Shown here: positions 1-4,796 of the stretch, in pieces
Position numbering within the stretch: the first letter of the stretch is position 1
Layout of the letters: every line of letters begins with the position of its first letter
Source of the DNA: Methanocorpusculum sp.
Lineage (GTDB): Archaea > Halobacteriota > Methanomicrobia > Methanomicrobiales > Methanocorpusculaceae
Direction of reading: 5' to 3'
DNA length: 5,852 nt
Assembly: GCA_030539595.1 (NCBI GenBank)
Contig: JAUNXW010000108.1
Coordinates: 1-5,852, forward strand
Made by a program: the position numbers and the translations under genes
Notes under the pieces: generated by a model
Database searches by the model: none
What the model saw: the letters and a program-made list of their open reading frames with translations, nothing else
What the model was told of the DNA's origin: nothing

Positions 1-130
1 ACGTGATGTTCAGATTATTCATCATACCAAATATCATACCAATTTTTGTGATGATGATTTGTGACAACGTGATGTTCAAATTATTCATCATGGCAAACAT
101 CATACCTATTTTGTGATTATGACTTTTAAT
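1..130. repeat. Two imperfect tandem copies of a ~60-bp unit (66-bp period)
   Basis: Copy 1 starts at 1 and copy 2 at 67. Both begin ACGTGATGTTCA and continue with ATTATTCATCAT. They can be aligned for about 57 bases with about seven substitutions and one single-base gap. Copy 1 also contains a 7-bp inverted repeat, TCATCAT (19-25) and ATGATGA (51-57), which is damaged in copy 2. The first copy starts at the window edge, so the array may extend to the left. Function is unknown. The whole unit is repeated, not a short repeat with unique spacers, so this does not fit a CRISPR array. Confidence 0.75.
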
Positions 131-345
131 TTGAATACTTTTCAGCTCCAAGTTTTTCTGCTTAAGTCAATCTGTGTACTTTCAATCCGCTCCATTATTT
201 CACAAACAGCATCACGCACGCACACCATAGCACCTCTGCAAAAAGTGTTACAGGCATCTAAGCAGAACTCAGAATACATTACATACACTATTTGTCATCT
301 GACACTAAAAAAAGATGTTCTTTGATGTCCGCAAAGTTTCCATCA
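131..345. other. AT-rich stretch without a convincing gene
   Basis: A plus-strand GTG-initiated reading frame of 70 codons (113-325) and an overlapping minus-strand frame of 45 codons (142-279, with five cysteines) are both open. Neither has a Shine-Dalgarno site, and I recognise no family in either. The plus-strand product is rich in Ser, Thr and Gln and looks like translated non-coding DNA. The stretch is probably intergenic, possibly with remains of a decayed gene. Confidence 0.4.
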
Positions 346-354
346 AAATATATC
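346..354 (+). promoter_or_regulatory. TATA box of the ribbon-helix-helix gene
   Basis: The sequence CAAAATATATCC contains an A/T-rich box at 346-354 preceded by an A-run, as in archaeal BRE/TATA elements. Its centre is about 30 bases before the ATG at 380. Transcription would therefore begin within a few bases of the start codon, giving a near-leaderless mRNA. This agrees with the lack of a Shine-Dalgarno site there. The call rests on spacing and composition only. Confidence 0.45.
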
Positions 355-379
355 CTCAGTTGATGACCTTATTAAAACA

Positions 380-607
380 ATGACAAAGAAAGAGCGGAAA
401 GATTCTCAGACCACTGTAAAAATGTCTCCCACACTGCGCAGTAGAATAGATGAAGCTGCAGAAAATCTCGGCATCTCATCAATGGAATATATCCGCAGAG
501 CCTGTGAAGAGAAACTTGGTCATGAAGGAGATAAAACACAGAATGAAGAAATCAGAAAAATAGTACTGGAAATTTTGGAAGAAATGGGGATATCATATCA
601 AAGATAA
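380..607 (+). CDS. Ribbon-helix-helix (CopG/Arc-like) DNA-binding protein
   Basis: This 75-residue protein matches the ribbon-helix-helix fold. A short beta strand (about residues 10-15, TTVKMS) is followed by helix 1 (about 17-29, TLRSRIDEAAENLG), a turn at G-I-S-S, and helix 2 (about 34-46, MEYIRRACEEKL). Proteins of this family bind DNA as dimers, inserting the paired strands into the major groove. They act as autoregulators, antitoxins or plasmid copy-control proteins. The acidic C-terminal helix (about 55-72, NEEIRKIVLEILEEMG) could serve in oligomerisation or partner binding. The ATG at 380 has no Shine-Dalgarno site but has a TATA box about 30 bases upstream. No toxin gene adjoins it: the next convincing gene starts 370 bases downstream. 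It is therefore an orphan regulator here, in AT-rich DNA that looks unlike the operon to the right. The fold is well supported; the target and role are unknown. Confidence 0.85.
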   Translation: MTKKERKDSQTTVKMSPTLRSRIDEAAENLGISSMEYIRRACEEKLGHEGDKTQNEEIRKIVLEILEEMGISYQR

Positions 608-860
608 CCCCCACTGCTTTTACATATTATATCAGCAAATAAAAATTGACTTGCAGCAATTGTCACTGTCAAATTGTTATCTTAAAAACATGATAATGAA
701 TTCTGCTCTAAATATGCTGATTAAAAGTTAGAAAAGATTTGATGTCAATGATATGGGAGTTACGCAGTCGCCTATTATGAATTTATGGAATAGCAGATTC
801 TCTTCGTGCCTCGCCACAAAATTCAGAGGAACAACAGTACAACAATCTCATCATCTAAAT
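608..860. other. Intergenic region, no supported gene
   Basis: This AT-rich stretch shows only weak features. There is an imperfect hairpin made of AATTGAC and GTCAAATT near 645-680, and a short TTATC/GATAA inverted repeat near 678-697. A 51-codon frame from an ATG near 754 runs through the downstream inverted repeat to a stop near 907. It has no ribosome binding site and no recognisable product. I see no RNA gene here. Confidence 0.4.
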
Positions 861-893
861 CTTGTCCAACGGATTTTTTCACGATTGGACAAG
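861..893. promoter_or_regulatory. Perfect 9-bp inverted repeat upstream of the HTH regulator
   Basis: The arms CTTGTCCAA (861-869) and TTGGACAAG (885-893) are exact reverse complements around a 15-base centre that contains six T residues. An extra CG/CG pair can form inside the stem if one A is bulged. It lies about 30-40 bases upstream of the likely TATA box of the regulator at 979. It could be a dimer-binding operator, perhaps for that regulator itself, or a stem-loop. A plain T-tract terminator is less likely, because the T-run is in the loop and not after the stem. Confidence 0.55.
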
Positions 894-924
894 CTCTTAA
901 TTACATAAATCCCAATAGATTATG

Positions 925-933
925 TTTATAATA
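925..933 (+). promoter_or_regulatory. Candidate TATA box of the HTH regulator gene
   Basis: TTTATAATA at 925-933 would place transcription start near 955. That leaves a leader of about 24 bases carrying AGGT (969-972), a weak Shine-Dalgarno match six bases before the ATG at 979. Nearby AT-rich stretches (943-950 and 951-966) are alternative boxes, so the exact element is uncertain. Confidence 0.35.
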
Positions 934-978
934 CATTGGGGCAATATAATTTTTAAATTAATATACATAGGTATCATT

Positions 979-1464
979 ATGTTTGAACAAAGAATATTTG
1001 AAGTTGAATTCAAAACTGCCTTAACCGAAGAGCTCAAGCGAAGAGGGATGAATGTAAGCCAACTTGCAGAACTTACCGGAATTCCAACAGTCACCCTCTA
1101 CAAAATAATTTCAGGTGCACGCGACCCGCGTTTATCAACCGTTACAAAAATAGTAAATGTCTTTTCCCCCCGCACAGAAAAATTCATTGCGCTTATTGCC
1201 GCAAAATTTCTGCTTGACGAAGTTGAAGGCTCACGCGTTAACGTGAACGGGACTGACTACAGAATAAAAGGGTACAGCGCAAGTTCTCTTGAAGACTGCA
1301 TAGTTGCCGCAACCCGCGCGAGAAATGAAGGAGCTGCCGGAGTAATCTGTGCTCCTATTGTTGCCTCGCTTGTTGAAAGAGTTGTAGATGTTCCTGTTGC
1401 CATAATGAAGCCTGAAATGAATGCTGTCTATGTAGCCGCAGACTCAATAGCAAAGAGACTTTAA
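979..1464 (+). CDS. HTH (XRE-type) transcriptional regulator with PrpR_N-like C-terminal domain
   Basis: This 161-residue protein has a Cro/C1-type helix-turn-helix at about residues 10-62. The signature N-V-S-Q-L-A-E-L-T-G-I-P at 25-36 is followed by a recognition helix TVTLYKIISG at 37-46 and by ARDPRLSTVTKI, as in XRE-family proteins. The C-terminal part (about 68-161) contains a segment with the pattern E-G-A-A-G-V-I-C, then S-L-V-E-R-V-V-D-V-P-V at 117-140, followed by an A-A-D-S-I-A helix. This resembles the second half of the PrpR_N sensory domain, which suggests binding of a small ligand; that link is inference. The frame is open from an ATG at 922. I prefer 979 because it has AGGT upstream and because the extra 19 residues are hydrophobic and unrelated to the fold. 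The gene converges on the zinc-ribbon gene, and its stop codon lies next to a T-rich terminator. Target genes are unknown; autoregulation through the inverted repeat at 861-893 is possible. Confidence 0.8.
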   Translation: MFEQRIFEVEFKTALTEELKRRGMNVSQLAELTGIPTVTLYKIISGARDPRLSTVTKIVNVFSPRTEKFIALIAAKFLLDEVEGSRVNVNGTDYRIKGYSASSLEDCIVAATRARNEGAAGVICAPIVASLVERVVDVPVAIMKPEMNAVYVAADSIAKRL

Positions 1465-1476
1465 TTTTTATTTTTT
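1465..1476 (+). terminator. T-rich terminator after the HTH regulator
   Basis: Five T, one A, then six T directly follow the TAA stop at 1462-1464. Oligo-T on the coding strand is the usual intrinsic termination signal in archaea, and no stem is needed. The tract also overlaps the stop codon of the convergent minus-strand gene. Confidence 0.6.
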
Positions 1477-2053
1477 ATAATGTCGCACCTGAATTTTCAA
1501 CAGGCGCACGATAAGAAGACGGATATCCGCTTGCAGCAAGAATCTCATCAGGACTGACCGACGCACCAAGCGACGCACATTTGCTTACAACCGATACAAA
1601 CGAATCGGGAAGCTGCATACCGTACAAAAAGCTCGTCTGAACAGCAGGCAGATTTGACATCGCATATTTTCTGACACTGCCGCGGTCAACTTCAATTCCG
1701 AGAGCCTTCATAATATCTGCAGTATGCGAATAGGAATATATTTTTGATAGAGAAACAGCGAGGTCAATAATCACCGAACCCACTCTTGTATCCGGATAAA
1801 ACGGCTCGTCCGCATAAACAAGTGCACCGCATTCTTTACATCTGTATCTGCCAACCCTTACTGTAATTTTCTTTTCGCCTTCGGGCGTAATCAGCGTGGC
1901 AAATATTTTTTCCTTAGTGTCGTGTGGAACAGTTTTTCCTCCGCAGTGAGGGCAGTCTTTTTTATTTTTGAAAACTTTGCCGTTCATCAAAGGCAGACCG
2001 ATAGAAATCATCCCGACAAGCATTGATGGAATTTTTACGGGGCGTCTGGACAT
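1475..2053 (-). CDS. Zinc-ribbon protein with HTH-like segment, transposase-front-end-like
   Basis: The protein has 192 residues. A short N-terminal segment leads to a zinc ribbon formed by CPHC (34-37) and CKEC (72-75), with a beta-rich spacer (TLITPEGEKKITVRVGRYRC) between the two knuckles. Residues about 92-131 (VGSVIIDLAVSLSK, then YSYSHTADIMKALGIEVDRGSVRKYA) look like a helix-turn-helix. A zinc ribbon followed by an HTH is how several transposase families begin. No DDE or other catalytic domain follows, however: the last 60 residues are not recognisable. It may be a conserved nucleic-acid-binding protein derived from a transposase, or an unrelated regulator. The reading frame is intact. 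The ATG at 2053 has no Shine-Dalgarno site; a TATA-like box 25-34 bases upstream suggests a near-leaderless transcript. It is divergent from the cofE operon, so it could regulate it, but nothing in the sequence proves this. I do not recognise a named family. Confidence 0.7.
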   Translation of the reverse strand: MSRRPVKIPSMLVGMISIGLPLMNGKVFKNKKDCPHCGGKTVPHDTKEKIFATLITPEGEKKITVRVGRYRCKECGALVYADEPFYPDTRVGSVIIDLAVSLSKIYSYSHTADIMKALGIEVDRGSVRKYAMSNLPAVQTSFLYGMQLPDSFVSVVSKCASLGASVSPDEILAASGYPSSYRAPVENSGATL

Positions 2054-2077
2054 GTTAATATTAGTGGGTTCTTCAAT

Positions 2078-2108
2078 TTAAAAAATCAATCTCTTATAAC
2101 TAAAGAGA
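2078..2108. promoter_or_regulatory. Divergent promoter region with TATA-containing inverted repeat
   Basis: On the minus strand, ATTTTTTAAA (2087-2078) lies 25-34 bases before the zinc-ribbon gene start and is its likely TATA box. Next to it, TCTCTT (2090-2095) and AAGAGA (2103-2108) form a 6-bp inverted repeat around ATAACTA. The TTATAA core within it could serve as a TATA box for either strand. A protein bound here could control both divergent transcripts. The assignment is based on position and symmetry only. Confidence 0.35.
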
Positions 2109-2130
2109 ATTCACAAACTCTAAACCCTTC

Positions 2131-2139
2131 TGCTTTATT
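2131..2139 (+). promoter_or_regulatory. Candidate TATA box of the cofE operon
   Basis: GCTTTATTA at 2131-2139 is centred about 30 bases before the cofE ATG, which would give a near-leaderless mRNA. That agrees with the absence of a Shine-Dalgarno site in the 20 bases before 2166. The TTATAA at 2094-2099 is an alternative that would give a leader of about 40 bases. Confidence 0.3.
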
Positions 2140-2165
2140 ACCATAGAGATAAATATCAAAAGTCT

Positions 2166-2903
2166 ATGTCTGTTCAGGTTACCGGAGTCAAAAATATTCC
2201 CCTGATTAAAAAGGGAGACAACTTAGCTGAAATCATCTGTAAAAACACAGAATTTGCCGACGGAGACATAATCTGCGTCGCGTCAACCGTTGTATCCAAA
2301 GCAAAAGGATACACCAAAGCCCTCGCAAGCATTACGCCTTCAGAGGATGCTTACCGCATTTCAAAAATGACGAAAGAAGACCCAAGATTTCTTCAGGGCA
2401 TCTTAGACACCTCAAAAGAAGTAATCATTGAGTATCCGTTTATACTCTCCGAAGTTCCCTGCGGTCACGTAGGTGTGCGCGCGGGTGTTGACAACAGCAA
2501 CATCGAAGGAGAAAATATTATTCTTCTGCCCAAAGACCCTTCGGCAGAAGCAAATGACATCAGAGACGGCATCAAAAAAATCTGCGGCGAAGATGTTGGA
2601 GTAATAGTCACCGACACATGCGGCAGAGCTTTCAGAAGAGGTCAGTGCGGAACTGCAATCGGCTGGGCTGGAATGTCTGCAATCCGCGACTTCCGCGGAG
2701 ACCATGATTTATTCGGACTTGAACTTCATATCACCGAAGAAGCCGTTGTCGATGAAATCGCAGCATTTTCAAACTTCATCATGGGCGAAAGCAACAACGG
2801 TATCCCGGTTGTAAAATTCTCCGGCTGTGAAAAGTGGAAGGGGCACGACTCGCTTTACTTCACAAAAGAAGAAGACTTCATAAGAAAAGCCCTGCACAAA
2901 TGA
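2166..2903 (+). CDS. cofE: Coenzyme F420-0:L-glutamate ligase CofE
   Basis: CofE adds L-glutamate residues to F420-0 using GTP and a divalent metal, first through an alpha-carboxyl and then a gamma-linked bond, giving F420-2 in methanogens. It acts in the cytoplasm as the last step of F420 synthesis. The protein has 245 residues, the usual length for the stand-alone archaeal enzyme; actinobacterial FbiB has an extra domain. Family motifs appear in order: DGD (32-34), SKAKG (44-48), AGVDNSN (106-112), the LP-containing loop (121-122), TDTCGRAFRRGQ (149-160) with AIGWAGM (164-170), GDHDLFGLEL (178-187) and MGE (206-208). The aspartates at 109 and 150 sit where I expect metal ligands. Most relatives I recall have SKAEG in the second motif, so Lys47 is unusual. 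This is the first gene of the operon. Its TGA overlaps the next ATG by four bases, and the ATG at 2166 is the only start that keeps the expected N-terminus. Confidence 0.95.
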   Translation: MSVQVTGVKNIPLIKKGDNLAEIICKNTEFADGDIICVASTVVSKAKGYTKALASITPSEDAYRISKMTKEDPRFLQGILDTSKEVIIEYPFILSEVPCGHVGVRAGVDNSNIEGENIILLPKDPSAEANDIRDGIKKICGEDVGVIVTDTCGRAFRRGQCGTAIGWAGMSAIRDFRGDHDLFGLELHITEEAVVDEIAAFSNFIMGESNNGIPVVKFSGCEKWKGHDSLYFTKEEDFIRKALHK

Positions 2904-3565
2904 AGATAATACTTGCCGCAGACTTAAAAGACGGACTGGTTGTTCACGGCAAATCAGGAAATCGCGAGGAATACAAGCCGCTGAACTGGGGTCTGTCGCC
3001 AACTGCCGAGCCTATATCATATGTTTCGTATTTGAAACCTAAATATCTCTACGCAGCAGACCTCGACAGAATTGAAATGTGCGGTGACCACACCGAAACA
3101 ATTCTGAAACTTGCCGATAAAGTCTCGCAGTTATACGTCGACAGAGGAATATCAATTCCAGAAGAATATCTTCCAAAGCCGATAGTAAATATTGTAGGAA
3201 CAGAAACCGCGGATTCTCTTGATGAATTTTTTGGCGGGCTCTTAAGTGTTGATGTTAAAGATGGCAAAGTTATTCCAAACGGCGAAGATGTAACAGAGTT
3301 TTTGAAATCATCAAATAAATATTCATTCGACGGCATCCTAATACTAAATATATCATCAGTTGGAACTTCTGCGGGAGTTGATGAAAAATATCTTACCTCG
3401 CTTCGCGGTGCAACAAAAAAACCTCTGTTCTACGGAGGCGGAGTAAGTTCACTTTCAGACCTTGACCTGCTTTGCAGAACAGGATTTGACGGGGCTGTAG
3501 TCTCAACAGCCGTGCATCTTGGAAGAATTCCGCTGAATATAATTCAGGAGGGAGAATATTGCTGA
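2900..3565 (+). CDS. HisA-like TIM-barrel protein of unknown reaction
   Basis: This 221-residue protein belongs to the HisA/HisF-related group (COG1411-like, 'related to proFAR isomerase'). It begins with MKIILAADLKDGLVVHGKSGNREEY, like the HisA strand-1 region, and keeps the Asp at 8. Other HisA-like elements are YAADLDRI (51-58), VNIVGTET (96-103), DGILILNISSVGTSAG (144-159), and the phosphate-binding half-barrel signatures YGGGVSS (178-184) and GAVVSTAVHLG (198-208). The frame is open from 2834, but the true start is the ATG at 2900 in an ATGA overlap with cofE, because homology to HisA begins there. No clear Shine-Dalgarno site is visible, so translation probably depends on coupling to cofE. 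True HisA isomerises a phosphoribosyl intermediate of histidine synthesis. The context here points away from that: there are no his genes, and F420 genes stand on both sides. The conserved barrel suggests an active enzyme on a phosphorylated substrate. The actual substrate is unknown. Confidence 0.8.
   Translation: MKIILAADLKDGLVVHGKSGNREEYKPLNWGLSPTAEPISYVSYLKPKYLYAADLDRIEMCGDHTETILKLADKVSQLYVDRGISIPEEYLPKPIVNIVGTETADSLDEFFGGLLSVDVKDGKVIPNGEDVTEFLKSSNKYSFDGILILNISSVGTSAGVDEKYLTSLRGATKKPLFYGGGVSSLSDLDLLCRTGFDGAVVSTAVHLGRIPLNIIQEGEYC
3546..3554 (+). promoter_or_regulatory. Strong Shine-Dalgarno site fixing a TTG start for tmk
   Basis: AGGAGGGAG lies inside the end of the HisA-like gene, four to seven bases before the TTG at 3559. 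No ATG or GTG in frame gives the conserved N-terminus MLITLEGIDGSGKST, so this site decides the TTG start. Confidence 0.75.
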
Positions 3566-4158
3566 TTACACTCGAAGGAATTGACGGCTCAGGCAAATCA
3601 ACATTATACAAAGGTCTTACCGAAAGGCTTGCTGATTTAAACATTGTATTTACAAGAGAACCCGGTTGTCCGCACATTGGAGATGCTGTCAGAAGAGCAA
3701 TTTCAGAAAACTCAGACCCGCTTGTTGAGGCGGCTCTTTTTGTGGCAGACCATGCTGTTCATCTTGCAACAGTAATCCGCCCCGCGTTGATTGACGGAAA
3801 AATTGTAATCTCAGACAGATATTCGGATTCGCGTTTTGCCTATCAGCAGATTTCTTTAAAGGGATATCATAAAGACCCGAAGAAATGGCTCACCGATGTT
3901 CACAAAGGCTGGTCAATTACACCTGATTTGACTTTCCTTCTTGTCATACCTCCAAAAGAGGCAATCAGAAGAGTTTCGGGCAGAGGCGAGACCGAACATT
4001 TTGAACAGAAGGAATTTCTTGAAGAAGTCCAGAAGAATTATCTTGAAAGAGTAAAGGAAGCCCCGTCAAGATTTGTATTGATTGACGCAACGCAGACGCC
4101 GGAAACAATTCTGGACTTTGTCGAAAAAAGTATACGAGAAAAAACTGAGGCAAAATAA
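3559..4158 (+). CDS. tmk: Thymidylate (dTMP) kinase
   Basis: Thymidylate kinase transfers phosphate from ATP to dTMP to make dTDP for DNA synthesis, in the cytoplasm. The 199-residue protein has the P-loop GIDGSGKST (7-15), TREPG (32-36), which binds substrate, and the DRY motif in SDRYSDSRFAYQ (85-96). PDLTFLL (122-128) precedes a LID segment with RVSGRGETEHFE (138-149). Length and motif order fit the family. Many relatives have LLD at the end of the PDLTFLL strand, where this protein has LLV. The start is a TTG with a strong Shine-Dalgarno site, overlapping the previous gene by seven bases; its stop overlaps the cofC ATG by one base (TAATG). Thymidylate kinases vary in specificity and several archaea have paralogues. 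A related deoxynucleotide or another phosphate substrate cannot be excluded, particularly in this F420 setting. Confidence 0.93.
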   Translation: MLITLEGIDGSGKSTLYKGLTERLADLNIVFTREPGCPHIGDAVRRAISENSDPLVEAALFVADHAVHLATVIRPALIDGKIVISDRYSDSRFAYQQISLKGYHKDPKKWLTDVHKGWSITPDLTFLLVIPPKEAIRRVSGRGETEHFEQKEFLEEVQKNYLERVKEAPSRFVLIDATQTPETILDFVEKSIREKTEAK

Positions 4159-4796
4159 TGTATTTCCATGCACTGATTCCGTTTAAGCCCAAAAACCCGA
4201 AGACCAGACTTTCGGCTGTTCTTTCGCAGGAGGAAAGAGAAGAGTTTGCAAGAGTTATGCTCTGCGACGTAATTAATGCGGTCAACAGAACAGGCTGCAC
4301 GGCAACGCTTCTTACAACTTCAAAGTATGAATGCCACGAGGCACTTGTCGCTGTCCGCAAAGAAGGACTTAACGAAGCTATCAATTGGGCGCTTCCGCAG
4401 TTTCACTGCCCGGCTATGATTATTATGTCGGATTTACCGCTTGTGACGGCGGGTGCTTTGCAGAAAGTTTTGTCTACCGATAAGGACATGGCTATTGTTC
4501 CCGGACTTGGAGGCGGAACAAATGTTATATTTGTCAAGAAGCCGGAAAAGTTCCACGCAGAATATTACGGGTTTTCGTTCAGACGCCATCTTGAGATAGC
4601 AAAAGAGGCTGGGCTGTCTGTTGAGATTGTTGATTCAATGAGGCTTTCAACAGATGTTGACGAGCCGTCGGATTTGGTTGAGTTGATGATTCACGGTCGC
4701 GGTCTTGCGCGTGAATGGCTTTACGGTCACGGTTTTGAACTGAATGTTGAAAACGGGCGGCTGAAAGTTATGCGAAACGGTGAGACTATTGTCTGA
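4158..4796 (+). CDS. cofC: 2-phospho-L-lactate guanylyltransferase CofC
   Basis: CofC couples 2-phospho-L-lactate with GTP to give lactyl-2-diphospho-5'-guanosine, which CofD then joins to Fo to make F420-0. The 212-residue protein has the nucleotidyltransferase fold with family motifs. These are PFKPKNPKTRLS (8-19, nucleotide-binding loop), EEREEFARVMLCDV (25-38), GLNEAINWA (70-78), SDLPL (91-95), PGLGGGTNVIF (115-125), GFSFRRHL (138-145) and DVDEPSDL (166-173). The C-terminal 30 residues after the last motif are variable. The ATG at 4158 has GAGG at 4147-4150 with good spacing, and it overlaps the tmk stop by one base, so the two are translationally coupled. cofD is not in this window. Some relatives accept phosphoenolpyruvate or 3-phosphoglycerate instead of phospholactate, which cannot be decided from the sequence. 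Having cofE and cofC in one operon supports the assignment. Confidence 0.93.
   Translation: MYFHALIPFKPKNPKTRLSAVLSQEEREEFARVMLCDVINAVNRTGCTATLLTTSKYECHEALVAVRKEGLNEAINWALPQFHCPAMIIMSDLPLVTAGALQKVLSTDKDMAIVPGLGGGTNVIFVKKPEKFHAEYYGFSFRRHLEIAKEAGLSVEIVDSMRLSTDVDEPSDLVELMIHGRGLAREWLYGHGFELNVENGRLKVMRNGETIV
4779..4783 (+). promoter_or_regulatory. Shine-Dalgarno site supporting a TTG start for the TPR gene
   Basis: GGTGA is five bases before the TTG at 4789. The competing GTG at 4780 overlaps this site and has no Shine-Dalgarno sequence at proper distance, so 4789 is the better start. The product then begins MSDLIEEAGDLA, leading straight into the first TPR helix. Confidence 0.5.

Noticed and set aside
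1..130. Repeat period of 66 bp suggests a CRISPR array
   Set aside because: The stretch that would be a spacer is itself repeated with few changes, the copies diverge from each other, and there are no cas genes.
113..325. 70-codon plus-strand frame as a gene
   Set aside because: GTG start without a ribosome binding site, low-complexity composition, overlap with the repeat, and no recognisable family.
861..893. Inverted repeat as a transcription terminator or insertion-sequence end
   Set aside because: The T-run lies in the loop and not after the stem, no gene ends just before it, and no transposase or target duplication accompanies it.
754..909. 51-codon plus-strand frame through the inverted repeat
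   Set aside because: No ribosome binding site, no family resemblance, and it crosses a probable regulatory inverted repeat.
922..978. Longer 180-aa form of the HTH regulator from the ATG at 922
   Set aside because: The extra 19 residues are hydrophobic and promoter-like in base composition, and the ATG at 979 has a Shine-Dalgarno match and fits the domain start.
2834..2899. N-terminal extension of the HisA-like protein
   Set aside because: The 22 extra residues lie inside the cofE coding region, and HisA similarity starts exactly at the ATG at 2900.
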